Shown here in pieces: positions 54,407 through 63,338 of a DNA stretch of 64,000 bases. A program made the translations under genes and the position numbers. The notes below the pieces were generated by a model. The model saw only the letters and a list, made by a program, of their open reading frames with translations, was not told the origin of the DNA and did no database searches. The stretch is from Bacteroidales bacterium (GTDB lineage Bacteria > Bacteroidota > Bacteroidia > Bacteroidales > FEN-979), in NCBI GenBank assembly GCA_028706295.1, contig JAQWBQ010000002.1, positions 1 through 64,000 on the forward strand. Direction: 5' to 3'. The first letter of the stretch is position 1; each line of letters opens with the position of its first letter.

Positions 54407-55456
54407 ATGAAGACAATCCTCATCACCGGAGGCGCTGGTTTTATCGGCTCTCATCTTGTACGCAGGTTTGTGAAAAAGTACCCCGAATATAAAATTGTCA
54501 ATCTGGATAATCTGACTTATGCAGGAAATCTTGCAAACCTTCGGGACATCGAAAACGAACCCAATTACGAATTCGTGAAAGCTGATATCACCGCGGGTGA
54601 ATTAATGAAAACCCTGTTCAAAAAATATCGTTTTGACGGGGTTATTCACCTGGCGGCCGAATCGCATGTCGACCGGAGCATTGCCAGCCCCATGGAGTTT
54701 ATTTATGCAAATATTGTCGGAACAGTGAACCTGTTAAATGCTGCCCGAATGTGCTGGGAGGACCCCGTTGGGAAACGGTTTTATCACATTTCGACCGACG
54801 AAGTTTACGGTTCACTGGGATCTGAAGGATTTTTCTATGAAACCACACCCTATGACCCGAGAAGTCCCTATTCGGCTTCGAAAGCCAGCTCCGACCATCT
54901 GGTCCGGGCTTATTACCATACCTACAAGCTACCCGTCGTTATTTCCAACTGCTCCAACAATTACGGTCCATTCCAGTTTCCTGAAAAGCTTATCCCCCTA
55001 TCGATTCATAATATCAGGAACAACAAGCTGATTCCTGTTTACGGAAAAGGTGAAAACATCCGTGACTGGCTGTATGTTGAAGATCATGCGATCGCCATTG
55101 ATTTGATATTCCACGAAGGGACAAACGGTGAAACCTATAATATCGGCGGGCACAATGAATGGAAAAATATTGATCTGATCAGACTTTTATGTGAGATCAT
55201 GGACCGGAAACTGCATCGGGAGGCCGGAACTTCTGAAAATCTGATCACTTTTATTAAGGACAGAGCCGGACATGACCTGCGATATGCGATTGATTCGGGT
55301 AAAATCCAAAAAGAACTTGGCTGGAAACCCAGTCTTCAATTCAGAGAAGGACTTGAAAAAACGGTCGATTGGTATCTGGCCAATGAAGACTGGATGAAAA
55401 ACGTCACATCTGGCGATTACCAGAAATACTACGAGAACCAGTATGTGAAAAGGTAA
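54407..55456 (+). CDS. rfbB: dTDP-glucose 4,6-dehydratase
   Basis: RfbB (RmlB) makes dTDP-4-keto-6-deoxyglucose, the branch point to rhamnose and other deoxy sugars. The 349-aa SDR has GGAGFIGSHLVRRF, HLAAESHVDRSI, HISTDEVYGSLG, and SPYSASKASSDHLV with the catalytic Tyr/Lys. No rmlA, rmlC or rmlD is present here. It converges with fabD with only four bases between the stops. Confidence 0.95.
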   Translation: MKTILITGGAGFIGSHLVRRFVKKYPEYKIVNLDNLTYAGNLANLRDIENEPNYEFVKADITAGELMKTLFKKYRFDGVIHLAAESHVDRSIASPMEFIYANIVGTVNLLNAARMCWEDPVGKRFYHISTDEVYGSLGSEGFFYETTPYDPRSPYSASKASSDHLVRAYYHTYKLPVVISNCSNNYGPFQFPEKLIPLSIHNIRNNKLIPVYGKGENIRDWLYVEDHAIAIDLIFHEGTNGETYNIGGHNEWKNIDLIRLLCEIMDRKLHREAGTSENLITFIKDRAGHDLRYAIDSGKIQKELGWKPSLQFREGLEKTVDWYLANEDWMKNVTSGDYQKYYENQYVKR

Positions 55457-55460
55457 GTTA

Positions 55461-56336
55461 TCAGGCTCCGCTTACGGTAATATCTTTCCCGATCTTTAAG
55501 ATCAGACCCTGGAGCACACTCCCCGGGCCAACTTCTGTAAAATGACGGGCCCCGTCTGCGATCATCTTCTGCGTACTCTGAGTCCAAAGAACGGGGGCAG
55601 TTAACTGTGCCACAAGGTTCTTTTTAATGGATTCAGGATCCGTAACAGGGAGCCCGGTGGCATTCTGGTAAATGGGACAAACCGGTTTGTTTACAGGAGT
55701 GGCATTGATCGCTTCAGCAAGCTCAATCCGTGCAGGTTCCATGAGTGGTGAATGAAATGCGCCCCCGACTTTTAATGGTAATGCGCGGCGGGCGCCTGCG
55801 GCTTTCAGTTTTTCACAGGCGATTTCGATTCCCTTTATACTTCCTGAAATCACAAGTTGGCCGGGAGTGTTATAATTAGCCGGAACCACGATTTCATCAA
55901 TGCTTTTACATATTTCTTCCACCTTCGTATCATCAAGCCCGATAATGGCTGCCATGCCTGAAGGTTCTTTTTCACATGCACTTTGCATTGCGCGCGCCCG
56001 GGTTGCCACAAGTCGTAATCCGTTGTCAAATGAAATCGACTTTGATGCAACAAGCGCACTGAACTCTCCCAGCGAATGGCCTGCTACCATATCGGGTTTA
56101 AACCCTTCACCCAGAGTCATAGCCAGAATGACAGAATGAAGAAAAATTGCAGGCTGGGTTACCCGGGTTTGCCTCAAATCCTCATCGGTACCACTGAACA
56201 TTAAATCTGTTATTCTGAAACCCAGAATATCGTTTGCTTTTTCAAACATTTCCCGGGCTAATGGTGAATTATCGTAAAGTTCTTTTCCCATACCGACAAA
56301 CTGAGCGCCCTGTCCCGGAAATACATATGCTACCAT
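55461..56336 (-). CDS. fabD: Malonyl-CoA:ACP transacylase
   Basis: The 291-aa protein has VFPGQGAQFVGMGKEL at the N-terminus, the nucleophile motif AGHSLGEFSALV, and the catalytic histidine in GGAFHSPLM. FabD loads malonate on acyl carrier protein for fatty-acid synthesis. No other fab genes are adjacent. Confidence 0.95.
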   Translation of the reverse strand: MVAYVFPGQGAQFVGMGKELYDNSPLAREMFEKANDILGFRITDLMFSGTDEDLRQTRVTQPAIFLHSVILAMTLGEGFKPDMVAGHSLGEFSALVASKSISFDNGLRLVATRARAMQSACEKEPSGMAAIIGLDDTKVEEICKSIDEIVVPANYNTPGQLVISGSIKGIEIACEKLKAAGARRALPLKVGGAFHSPLMEPARIELAEAINATPVNKPVCPIYQNATGLPVTDPESIKKNLVAQLTAPVLWTQSTQKMIADGARHFTEVGPGSVLQGLILKIGKDITVSGA

Positions 56337-56426
56337 ACTATTCTCAATGATAAAATGAAAACTCGTTAATAACTAAACAAAATAACCATAATGATTGAGC
56401 CGTACACGACCCGGCGATTCAGACCA

Positions 56427-57158
56427 TTATTTCCGGTCACCTAAAAACCGTAACAAAAAAATGAAAAGATTGATAAAGTCCAAATATAGTGTCAGGGCAC
56501 CCAGAATACTCAGCTTCTGTGCATTGGCATCGCCGTATTCACCTGCCCCGCTGCCGATGTTCTTGAGCCGCTGAACATCGTAAGCGGTCAGTCCGGTAAA
56601 AATTAGTACCCCGATGATGCTGATGACATAATCCATGGTTTCACTTTTCAAAAAGAGATTGATTAGCATTGCCACTATAATCCCGATAAGCCCCATCATC
56701 ATGATCGAACCAAACCGTGTAAGATCGGTCTTTGTCGTATATCCGGTTATGGCCATAATGCCGAACATCACGGCTGCAACGGCAAAAGTTTTAAAAACGG
56801 AGGCGGCGGTATAGACCAGCAAGACAAAACTCAGGCTCATTCCCATCAAAACAGAGAACGAGAGAAAAAGAAGTGTCAAAATGGCAGGTGATAGCCGTTG
56901 AAATCCAAACGACATAAGCAGGACAAATCCGATGGGGGCAAGGGTCACAATCCAGCCCAAGCCGGTCATTCCTCCGGTTTCAAAATTGAAGAGACTCTGT
57001 ATCAGCTTCATGTCTGATGCAAAAAAGTATGCTGTCACAGCAGTGACGATCATTGCCAACGACATCCAGCCAAAGACCCGGGTCATAAAGGTTTTCGCAA
57101 CAACGGTGGTTGGGGTACCCGAAGTGGCGAAATATTGGTTATTTGATTGTTCAAACAT
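56427..57158 (-). CDS. Bax inhibitor-1 / YccA family membrane protein
   Basis: The 243-aa protein has seven hydrophobic helices, with FMTRVFGWMSLAMIVTAVTAYF at the start and GLTAYDVQRLKNIG near the end, the pattern of the BI-1 (TMBIM) family. Bacterial members can conduct calcium in a pH-dependent way or interact with FtsH; the role here is unknown. A clear AAGGAG sits eight bases before the ATG. Confidence 0.92.
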   Translation of the reverse strand: MFEQSNNQYFATSGTPTTVVAKTFMTRVFGWMSLAMIVTAVTAYFFASDMKLIQSLFNFETGGMTGLGWIVTLAPIGFVLLMSFGFQRLSPAILTLLFLSFSVLMGMSLSFVLLVYTAASVFKTFAVAAVMFGIMAITGYTTKTDLTRFGSIMMMGLIGIIVAMLINLFLKSETMDYVISIIGVLIFTGLTAYDVQRLKNIGSGAGEYGDANAQKLSILGALTLYLDFINLFIFLLRFLGDRK

Positions 57159-57165
57159 GGTTTAT

Positions 57166-57173
57166 TCTCCTTC
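57166..57173 (-). promoter_or_regulatory. Shine-Dalgarno of the BI-1 family gene
   Basis: On the minus strand AGAAGGAGAA precedes ACCATG with the GGAG core about eight bases from the ATG at 57158. With ptb this is one of two clear Shine-Dalgarno sequences in the window. Confidence 0.6.
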
Positions 57174-57237
57174 TTTTTAATGTATTAGGTATCTGGGATA
57201 ATCTATTAGCGATTGGGTGTTAAGTTGCATTTATATT

Positions 57238-57278
57238 CAATTATCCATTGTTAATTGTCAATTGTCCATTGTGCATTG
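57238..57278 (+). repeat. AT-rich imperfect tandem of CAATTGTCCATTG-type units (copy 2)
   Basis: The stretch is built of related words: CAATTATCCATTG, then TTAATTGT, then CAATTGTCCATTG, then TGCATTG. It contains 15 bases (57258-57272) identical to the minus strand at 9666-9680. It lies between folE and the BI-1 gene. Confidence 0.65.
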
Positions 57279-57280
57279 AT

Positions 57281-57895
57281 TTAGTGCAGTTTGGTGCCAA
57301 TGAGATGCAGAAACTCCGCCCGTGTCTTATCACGTTCAAAGGCGCCGACAAAATCCGAAGTTGTCGTGACAGAGTTTTGTTTCTGAACACCCCGCATGGC
57401 CATACACAAATGCTGTGCCTCGATGACCACTGCCACTCCCAATGGTTTCAGGGTTTCATAGATAGCATCTTTGATCTGCATGGTCAGCCGTTCCTGTACC
57501 TGCAGCCGGCGGGCATAAATCTCAACTACCCGGGCAATTTTACTCAGCCCTGTGATATATTTATCGGGGATATAGGCAACATGGGCTTTTCCGATAAAGG
57601 GAACAAGGTGGTGCTCACACAAAGAATAGATCTCAATATCCTTCACAATCACCATTTCCCGGTAATCTTCCCTGAATTTGGCTGAGCTGAGTATTTGTCG
57701 GGGATCCAATTCATATCCCTGCGTGAAATACTGGATTGCCTTGGCTACCCTGTGCGGGGTTTTCAAAAGACCTTCACGGTCGGGATTTTCACCGATCAAC
57801 CGTAAAATTTCCCGGTAATGAATGGCTAATTCATCCGTGGCTGCAGTATTGTACTCTTCCAGTTTTTCGTAGTTTTTTTTATTCTCTTCCGCCAT
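57281..57895 (-). CDS. folE: GTP cyclohydrolase I
   Basis: FolE turns GTP into dihydroneopterin triphosphate, the root of folates and biopterins. About 204 aa from the ATG at 57895; the track start is a TTG directly at the upstream stop. Zinc- and substrate-binding motifs are seen: [18 protein letters not shown] with the Cys and two His, [19 protein letters not shown], and [14 protein letters not shown] with the second Cys. It is co-transcribed with the PTPS gene just upstream. Confidence 0.95.
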   Translation of the reverse strand: MAEENKKNYEKLEEYNTAATDELAIHYREILRLIGENPDREGLLKTPHRVAKAIQYFTQGYELDPRQILSSAKFREDYREMVIVKDIEIYSLCEHHLVPFIGKAHVAYIPDKYITGLSKIARVVEIYARRLQVQERLTMQIKDAIYETLKPLGVAVVIEAQHLCMAMRGVQKQNSVTTTSDFVGAFERDKTRAEFLHLIGTKLH

Positions 57896-57910
57896 AATTT
57901 TGGGTTTCAA

Positions 57911-58333
57911 TCAAGTGCCAAAATATTCAACAATATTGTTTTCCGACTGTTCCAACCGGATGCAATGAAGGATACCGCCCAGATTCCTGACATCCTGTTC
58001 AAGTTCATTCCAGATCCCGATCGCCACATTTTCGCTGGTGGGCACCTTTCCTTTCAGAAAATCCACTTCAAGGTTCAGATTCCGATGGTCAATGCGCCTG
58101 AGAATCTTCTCTTCGATCAATTTACTGACCTGACGCAGATGAATGATCAAACCGGTTTTTGGATCTACATGTCCTTTAATGGTTACGTACAGGATGTAGT
58201 TATGGCCGTGCCAGTTCGGATTGGAACATTTCCCGAATACCCGGTCGTTCTCTTCATCGGAGAATTCGGGTAGAAACAGCCTGTGTGCAGCGCTGAAATG
58301 CTCCCTCCGGGTGATATAGACCAATTCATTCAT
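57911..58333 (-). CDS. 6-pyruvoyl-tetrahydropterin synthase-like protein (second PTPS)
   Basis: The 140-aa protein has the zinc histidines in FSAAHRLFLPEF and WHGHNYIL, with the catalytic cysteine in GKCSNPNWHGHNY. The C-x5-HGH spacing is that of animal-type PTPS, whereas the QueD at 42125 has CxxxHGH. It is directly upstream of folE, so it probably acts on dihydroneopterin triphosphate; whether it makes a biopterin or a folate precursor is not clear from sequence. Confidence 0.88.
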   Translation of the reverse strand: MNELVYITRREHFSAAHRLFLPEFSDEENDRVFGKCSNPNWHGHNYILYVTIKGHVDPKTGLIIHLRQVSKLIEEKILRRIDHRNLNLEVDFLKGKVPTSENVAIGIWNELEQDVRNLGGILHCIRLEQSENNIVEYFGT

Positions 58334-58343
58334 TGTTACGGGA

Positions 58344-58351
58344 CAAAAGTA
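58344..58351 (-). promoter_or_regulatory. -7 box of the PTPS-folE operon
   Basis: CAAAAGTA on the plus strand is TACTTTTG on the minus strand, a TAnnTTTG match ten bases before the ATG, between the DUF4421-like gene and PTPS, so the two may be separate transcripts. Confidence 0.45.
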
Positions 58352-58362
58352 CCATTTTTTTT

Positions 58363-59391
58363 CTATTTGAACAGGTTAAAGCGCGTTCCCACCCAAATCC
58401 TCACCTGCGAAACATCATAATCGAAAAGGGTATTGCTGAGCCGGTCGGGAATCTGGTTAAAGGCAGTCTGTATCGCTCCCCCGATAAACCATACATCAGA
58501 ATTGTAGCCTGCTGCAATGTGCCCCCCCAATTTGAACGAAAATTCAAAATCATACCAGGTATTCGTCGCATTTTTAAAGGTATAGAATTGTGCTGCAACT
58601 CCGGGAAAAACGGTGCCCGAGATATAAAAATTCCGCAGAAATACCCAGGTATAATTATATCCGGGTGACAAACCCAGGGAATAAAATTCACCGCTGGTGA
58701 CCAATTTTGAACCAGGAATATTGTACTGCCGGATCAGCTCTTCGGGAATGATACCCTGATCGGATGATATCCGGTAATATAAAAAGGATGGGCGAACCAG
58801 AAAGCTCCCGGCACTTTTCTTCTGCCGTTCAGTCTGAATAAATGCAGCCCGTATCGAAAAATGTTCCGGATTGTAAATCCAATAACCCGATAAGCCAAGC
58901 GAAAAGGTTGACATATCCGGTATCAGATAATAACTTCCATCATCCTTTTTAGGAGTACGAATATAGAAACCGGTATACTTTTGAAAGAAAGCCTCCCCGG
59001 CAATTCTCCGGCCAAAAGCATTCACACGCAAATCGAGTGAGGAGGTTGATCCATAGGTTTGTTCATCCAGTACCGAGAAAATGTTTTCCATCGACAACCC
59101 CAGCCCAAACCACTTGTAGAATCCGGCAATCCCGAATCGAAAGTTGACATTGGGCCGGTAAATTATTTTTTCAATATTCCCCGGATTGCTCATGATCTCA
59201 GCATCCTGAAACAAGACAAAAAACCTCCCCGTCAACAGGTGCGTATAATCTGAAATATAAGAGCTGTCGGGCTTTACTTTAAAGTGTCTGAAAAAAGAGG
59301 TCTCTTGTTGACTTCTTCCTGAAGATGAAATAAAAAGAAATACCAGAATGCTGAGGCTGAGAAATCCGTTTCGGGCAGGCATGCCATTCAT
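58363..59391 (-). CDS. DUF4421-like outer-membrane barrel protein
   Basis: The 342-aa exported protein (signal peptide FLSLSILVFLFISSSGRSQ) is built of alternating beta strands, for example FYKWFGLGLSMENIFSV and FRFGIAGFYKW, and ends SQVRIWVGTRFNLFK, consistent with an outer-membrane barrel. The overall pattern matches DUF4421 proteins of Bacteroidota, function unknown. Its ATG overlaps the stop of the upstream AtpI-like gene (ATGA at 59388-59391). It sits where the ATP synthase subunit a gene would often be expected. Confidence 0.75.
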   Translation of the reverse strand: MNGMPARNGFLSLSILVFLFISSSGRSQQETSFFRHFKVKPDSSYISDYTHLLTGRFFVLFQDAEIMSNPGNIEKIIYRPNVNFRFGIAGFYKWFGLGLSMENIFSVLDEQTYGSTSSLDLRVNAFGRRIAGEAFFQKYTGFYIRTPKKDDGSYYLIPDMSTFSLGLSGYWIYNPEHFSIRAAFIQTERQKKSAGSFLVRPSFLYYRISSDQGIIPEELIRQYNIPGSKLVTSGEFYSLGLSPGYNYTWVFLRNFYISGTVFPGVAAQFYTFKNATNTWYDFEFSFKLGGHIAAGYNSDVWFIGGAIQTAFNQIPDRLSNTLFDYDVSQVRIWVGTRFNLFK

Positions 59392-59792
59392 TCGTGTGCA
59401 GACGATCCTTTGGGAATCCGCGTGATCCGGATGATCCAGACCACTTCAAAAATCATATAGACCAGGTAAAGTATAAAAAAGGCAATCATAAACGGGACGG
59501 CATCAGGCCTGTTCCATAATATGTATCCGACCATAATAGCGATAAAGAGTACAAGCTTTACCAGGATGGTAAGAAGAAATGTGTTGACGAAACGGATGAA
59601 TTTTTTTAAAAGGGTCCGTGAAAGAACCATAAATGAAATCATCGTTGTGGCCATGAAGAACAGTAAAAGGAACGGAAGTGTGGGCGACAGGTACGAGCGC
59701 GGGATCATAAATCGCGCGATAACCATGATCACTCCAAGGATAGCTGAGAAAATTAACAGCCGTCTCAGAAATTCAGTATTTAATGATTTCAT
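59388..59792 (-). CDS. ATP synthase I-like four-helix membrane protein
   Basis: The 134-aa protein has four transmembrane helices (about 10-30, 38-58, 72-92, 98-120). It resembles the AtpI-like proteins that often precede the F0F1 operon in Bacteroidota and assist c-ring assembly or Mg handling. AtpZ is encoded 34 bases upstream, yet atpB, atpE and the rest do not follow. The assignment rests on size, topology and neighbourhood. Confidence 0.65.
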   Translation of the reverse strand: MKSLNTEFLRRLLIFSAILGVIMVIARFMIPRSYLSPTLPFLLLFFMATTMISFMVLSRTLLKKFIRFVNTFLLTILVKLVLFIAIMVGYILWNRPDAVPFMIAFFILYLVYMIFEVVWIIRITRIPKGSSAHE

Positions 59793-59826
59793 TTTACAAA
59801 AATATAAAAACCCGGAATTGGGATCG

Positions 59827-60036
59827 TTACTTCTTCAGTAAATCTTTGACAACAAAATAGATGGAAATTATTACTCCCGAAATAGAAAATACAACGGTAA
59901 AGATGGGCTTTGAATGAAGATATTGGTCAAGTTTAAATCCACCGAAAACACTTATCAGAATGATGACCAGCATCTGAAAAGCCATCCCGGAATAACGGGC
60001 GTAACTGTTAAGGTTTTTCTTTGGGTCGGTTGTCAT
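59827..60036 (-). CDS. AtpZ/AtpI-family protein
   Basis: From the ATG at 60036 the product is 69 aa with two transmembrane helices (MAFQMLVIILISVFGGFKLD and FTVVFSISGVIISIYFVVKD), the AtpZ pattern. The start lies inside the 3' end of the bactofilin gene (29-base overlap); the track's longer form extends into bactofilin codons. AtpZ usually accompanies ATP-synthase genes, which are missing here. Confidence 0.8.
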   Translation of the reverse strand: MTTDPKKNLNSYARYSGMAFQMLVIILISVFGGFKLDQYLHSKPIFTVVFSISGVIISIYFVVKDLLKK

Positions 60037-60412
60037 GAATCGGAATGCCGGTACTGGCATCTTTTAATGAAGGCTGCTCCATGGCACAGGTCCCGGAAAA
60101 TCGGGCCCCGGGCTCAATTGCGAGTTTTCCTGTAACGATATCACCGCTGAACCGGGCGGTCTCCTTTAAGGTGAGTAATTCTGTGACTTTGACGTTGGCT
60201 TTTACTTCACCGGAAAAATCGGCATTTTGACATTGAATCTCCCCGTCAATTTTACCGGTTGGTCCGACGACGATCTTACCCTTGCATTGAATGGTACCGC
60301 TAAGCGTGCCATCAATCCTGAAATCACCATTGACCTGGATTTCGCCGTTGACCAATGCACCGGGTCCTAAAATATTGATGGAGGGCATTTCCGGCTCTCT
60401 GTTTTTTGACAT
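60008..60412 (-). CDS. Bactofilin (polymer-forming cytoskeletal protein)
   Basis: The 134-aa protein has a central right-handed beta-helix with repeated glycines and hydrophobic spacing (ALVNGEIQVNGDFRIDGTLSG, then IQCKGKIVVGPTGKIDGEIQ) and short disordered ends. Bactofilins self-assemble into filaments at the membrane and often recruit peptidoglycan hydrolases. It is six bases after the porW/sprE gene, and a membrane-anchored M23 peptidase is divergent upstream. Confidence 0.93.
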   Translation of the reverse strand: MSKNREPEMPSINILGPGALVNGEIQVNGDFRIDGTLSGTIQCKGKIVVGPTGKIDGEIQCQNADFSGEVKANVKVTELLTLKETARFSGDIVTGKLAIEPGARFSGTCAMEQPSLKDASTGIPIHDNRPKEKP

Positions 60413-60418
60413 GTCCGT

Positions 60419-63097
60419 TTATTTTTTAATAGGATAATTCTTTTCAAAGAAGCGAAGATACTGTGGAATATCTTTGTTTTTATACAGAACGGGGTAATTT
60501 TCAACGGAAATCACAAAATCGTAATAGGTGCCTGCGTTCTCCAACCGGGTAAAGATATATTTGCTGTCGCGGATCCCAATCAGGTAATTCATCGCTTTAT
60601 CACTGTTGTCAAAATTGTTTATAGTGATCATTTGGCGCCTTTCATCCAGCAGGATGCTGTTGATCATCAACTGATCCAGATCGTGAAATTTAGTGTTATA
60701 ATCTGAGATTTTGATTTTCAACGCGTCAACATCGACAAGATCCCCATCGACGATGATAACAAAAAAATGAAGTGCGTTGGGATCAAATTTGTACAGTTTT
60801 GATGAAAGGTCAATTTTTGCAGAAGAATCGGGCGATGCGCCGGTAACCGTAGAGCCCGGTTGGGCTCCCAGAAATGCCAGCACATTCTCAGCCAGGGGCT
60901 TCACTTTACTGCGGGGATAATCTTTGATGACTTTGTTGATGGCAACCACCATCGAATCGACTACCTCAATTTTTCCAAGTGCAAGTGCCCTCAAATAATC
61001 AAATTTTGGCATAAAGGCCGTATCGGTCGGAAATTTCGTGTGTGCAATGTCGGTGTTGTTGATGACCATGTAGTATTGCTGGTTCTGAAACGCTTTGTAA
61101 GTATCATTATAGAGGACTGAAGCCTCTGATTTCCGTGCATGGATCTCTTTGTAAAAATTCGGATTGATCAGTAATTTGGCATAATCACTTTCAGGATAAT
61201 TGGAGATGATCTGGTTTTTATACTGATCGCTTTTAGGCTGATTCTGAAGGTGTTGATATAGGATACACAATTCATACAGGGTCTGAACCTTATATTTATT
61301 ATCCGGATACCGTTCCAGAAGTTGTTCAAATGTCTCGGTCGAATTCCCGTAATCACCCAAACCTTCCACATAAATAAATCCTGCCTTATAAAAAGCGTCA
61401 ACGATCTGATCATCGGATGCTTTAATCTTATCTTTGGTCAGTGGTAAATCTTTGAGGTAAAAAGCGCGATCCTTGGGATCAGTCGATTTCGCCAGTAATT
61501 TGGCCGAAATTTTAGAGGTATCGCCGGGGATTAAACTTAAGGTGTCGGGTGCTCCGGCCGGTTCATTTGAGAAAGCAACAAGGGTTTTATCGGTCAGGAA
61601 CCAATTATCTTCAAATTTTCTTCGGCCCCACTTTCTGACAAAGGTGGAAAACCCACTCGACAAGGTAGTCGGATTATAAAAGTACCACCGGCCTTCCTTT
61701 GAGCCACTTGAAAGTGATTCCTGTTGATTCATCTGACCAAATACATTCTTGTTTTCCTGGCGTTCCATCTCCTCCATTTTCTTTTTCATCTCCTCCGCCA
61801 CGAGCTGTGCAATGATCTGATCGATAATCTTGTTGCGTTCACTTTCCGTCATATTGGCAAGTTTCCGGAGGCTGTCCTGCGTACTGATGATCTGTAAATT
61901 CGAAACGAGATCAGTAAGGGTAGCCGTTCGGCGTGAAAGATCCTTGTAATTCGGATAATCCTTTGGCAGAAACTGCAACGTACTGTCGTAATAGGCTTGC
62001 GCCATCTGGTAGTTTTTTCTTCCAAAAAAAATGTCAGCCAGTTCCAGGGATGAAATGGCTTTCTGGTAGTTATTTGTCCGGCTGGCAGTAACTGATTTTC
62101 TATAGAAACCAATGGCAGTGGCAGTGTCGGAATCTTTGATTGCGATGTGGGCAAGCGCATAATAGATCTGGTCCTGAAAATCTTTGTTTTTATCATCCTT
62201 CAGCATTCTTGTCATCTTTTTGATGATAAACTCGCGGTTGCCGCTTTTAGCATCATAACACTGGGCCAGATTTATTTTGGCATTGAACTCCATTTCATAC
62301 GAAGGAGCTTTTTTTACTACATAGGTGTACATCTTTGAAGCCTCGGCAAGATCTCCGTTTTGCTGATATATCTGTCCAAGGATAAATCTGCATCTTGTAC
62401 TCACTGCTCCCGACTGTTTTAATTCAAGGGCTCTGAGAAGATATGGAACGGCAGTGTTATAATTTTTTTGCAGAATGTAGGATTGGGCGTACACCAGGTT
62501 TACCTCAGTTTCATAGGAATCGGGCGCTTCGCCTTTGTTGATTTTACTTAGAAGCATGTCGAGCATGGGTTCAGCCCGGGTAAAATCGCCCAACTGAACG
62601 TTCGATTTGGCCTGCCAGAGCATCGCTTCGTACTTAATCTCATTATCATTGTAAGTCTTGATGACAAACTCGAAGGTTCTCCGCGCCATCGGATAATCCT
62701 GCTTGTAGAAGTAGCTTTTACCGATCAGGAGGTAAGCATCGTCAATCCACCTTACATATTCCTTCCGGTTAAAGGTCATCGAATGCTTGTTGATCGCCTT
62801 TGAAGCCTTTTTTATCGCTATGTCGGTATATTGAGAAAGTTTTCCGGCACTGGTGCGGTCGCCATAGTTAAATACCGGCAGAACGAGTGCATAATTGTCC
62901 TTAATACTCAATTCATAATCCTTCAACCCGGTACGAAGGTTATCCATTCCATTCCAGTATACGTTGTAATGGGAGGTAAGATTATGATAAGTTCTGCGGA
63001 CAAAAGTGTTTTTCTTGGTTGAACAACCACCTGAAACCAACAATCCTGAAATAAAAAGAATCCCTGCAATCCGGGAATAAAACAAGTTCGCTTTCAA
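60419..63097 (-). CDS. porW: T9SS lipoprotein PorW/SprE, tetratricopeptide-rich
   Basis: PorW/SprE is an outer-membrane lipoprotein required for type IX secretion and gliding, thought to link the translocon to PorM/PorN parts. The 892-aa product has lipobox SGGCSTKKN and the family-typical start CSTKKNTFVRRTYHNLTSHYN, then TPR-like repeats through most of the chain (for example ARRTFEFVIKTYNDNE and AVPYLLRALELKQ). The start is a TTG at 63097: an in-frame stop lies just upstream, no earlier ATG exists, and the signal peptide begins there. Confidence 0.88.
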   Translation of the reverse strand: MKANLFYSRIAGILFISGLLVSGGCSTKKNTFVRRTYHNLTSHYNVYWNGMDNLRTGLKDYELSIKDNYALVLPVFNYGDRTSAGKLSQYTDIAIKKASKAINKHSMTFNRKEYVRWIDDAYLLIGKSYFYKQDYPMARRTFEFVIKTYNDNEIKYEAMLWQAKSNVQLGDFTRAEPMLDMLLSKINKGEAPDSYETEVNLVYAQSYILQKNYNTAVPYLLRALELKQSGAVSTRCRFILGQIYQQNGDLAEASKMYTYVVKKAPSYEMEFNAKINLAQCYDAKSGNREFIIKKMTRMLKDDKNKDFQDQIYYALAHIAIKDSDTATAIGFYRKSVTASRTNNYQKAISSLELADIFFGRKNYQMAQAYYDSTLQFLPKDYPNYKDLSRRTATLTDLVSNLQIISTQDSLRKLANMTESERNKIIDQIIAQLVAEEMKKKMEEMERQENKNVFGQMNQQESLSSGSKEGRWYFYNPTTLSSGFSTFVRKWGRRKFEDNWFLTDKTLVAFSNEPAGAPDTLSLIPGDTSKISAKLLAKSTDPKDRAFYLKDLPLTKDKIKASDDQIVDAFYKAGFIYVEGLGDYGNSTETFEQLLERYPDNKYKVQTLYELCILYQHLQNQPKSDQYKNQIISNYPESDYAKLLINPNFYKEIHARKSEASVLYNDTYKAFQNQQYYMVINNTDIAHTKFPTDTAFMPKFDYLRALALGKIEVVDSMVVAINKVIKDYPRSKVKPLAENVLAFLGAQPGSTVTGASPDSSAKIDLSSKLYKFDPNALHFFVIIVDGDLVDVDALKIKISDYNTKFHDLDQLMINSILLDERRQMITINNFDNSDKAMNYLIGIRDSKYIFTRLENAGTYYDFVISVENYPVLYKNKDIPQYLRFFEKNYPIKK

Positions 63098-63116
63098 ATT
63101 TACCTGGTACTAATAA

Positions 63117-63131
63117 ATAGTTATTAACTAT
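63117..63131. repeat. 15-bp palindrome at the predicted porW start of transcription
   Basis: ATAGTTA-T-TAACTAT is an exact palindrome with one central base, lying just downstream of the porW -7 box at 63139-63146. It could be an operator. Confidence 0.4.
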
Positions 63132-63138
63132 AATTTTA

Positions 63139-63146
63139 CAAAAATA
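63139..63146 (-). promoter_or_regulatory. -7 box of the porW-bactofilin operon
   Basis: CAAAAATA on the plus strand is TATTTTTG on the minus strand, matching TAnnTTTG, with a leader of about 35 nt to the TTG start. Confidence 0.45.
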
Positions 63147-63260
63147 TTTTAATTTTTTGAATTGGCCCCGGTCGTTTCCAAGATTTCTCTTCCCGAATGA
63201 AGACTGGCCGAAAAACCCACCCGGGCAGCTCCCATGCTTTACTCCTGAGTCGCTCCTCGC

Positions 63261-63279
63261 CAAAATGAATCGCATTTTG
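63261..63279. repeat. Inverted repeat upstream of the M23 peptidase
   Basis: CAAAATG and CATTTTG are exact reverse complements around AATCG, about 60 bases before the M23 ATG. It may be an operator or a small hairpin; it is the second dyad in this 241-base divergent region. Confidence 0.4.
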
Positions 63280-63338
63280 TGCAGCACCAGTATAATTTTC
63301 CGATATTTGTACCGTTTTCAGAATCAGTCCACCTGTAG

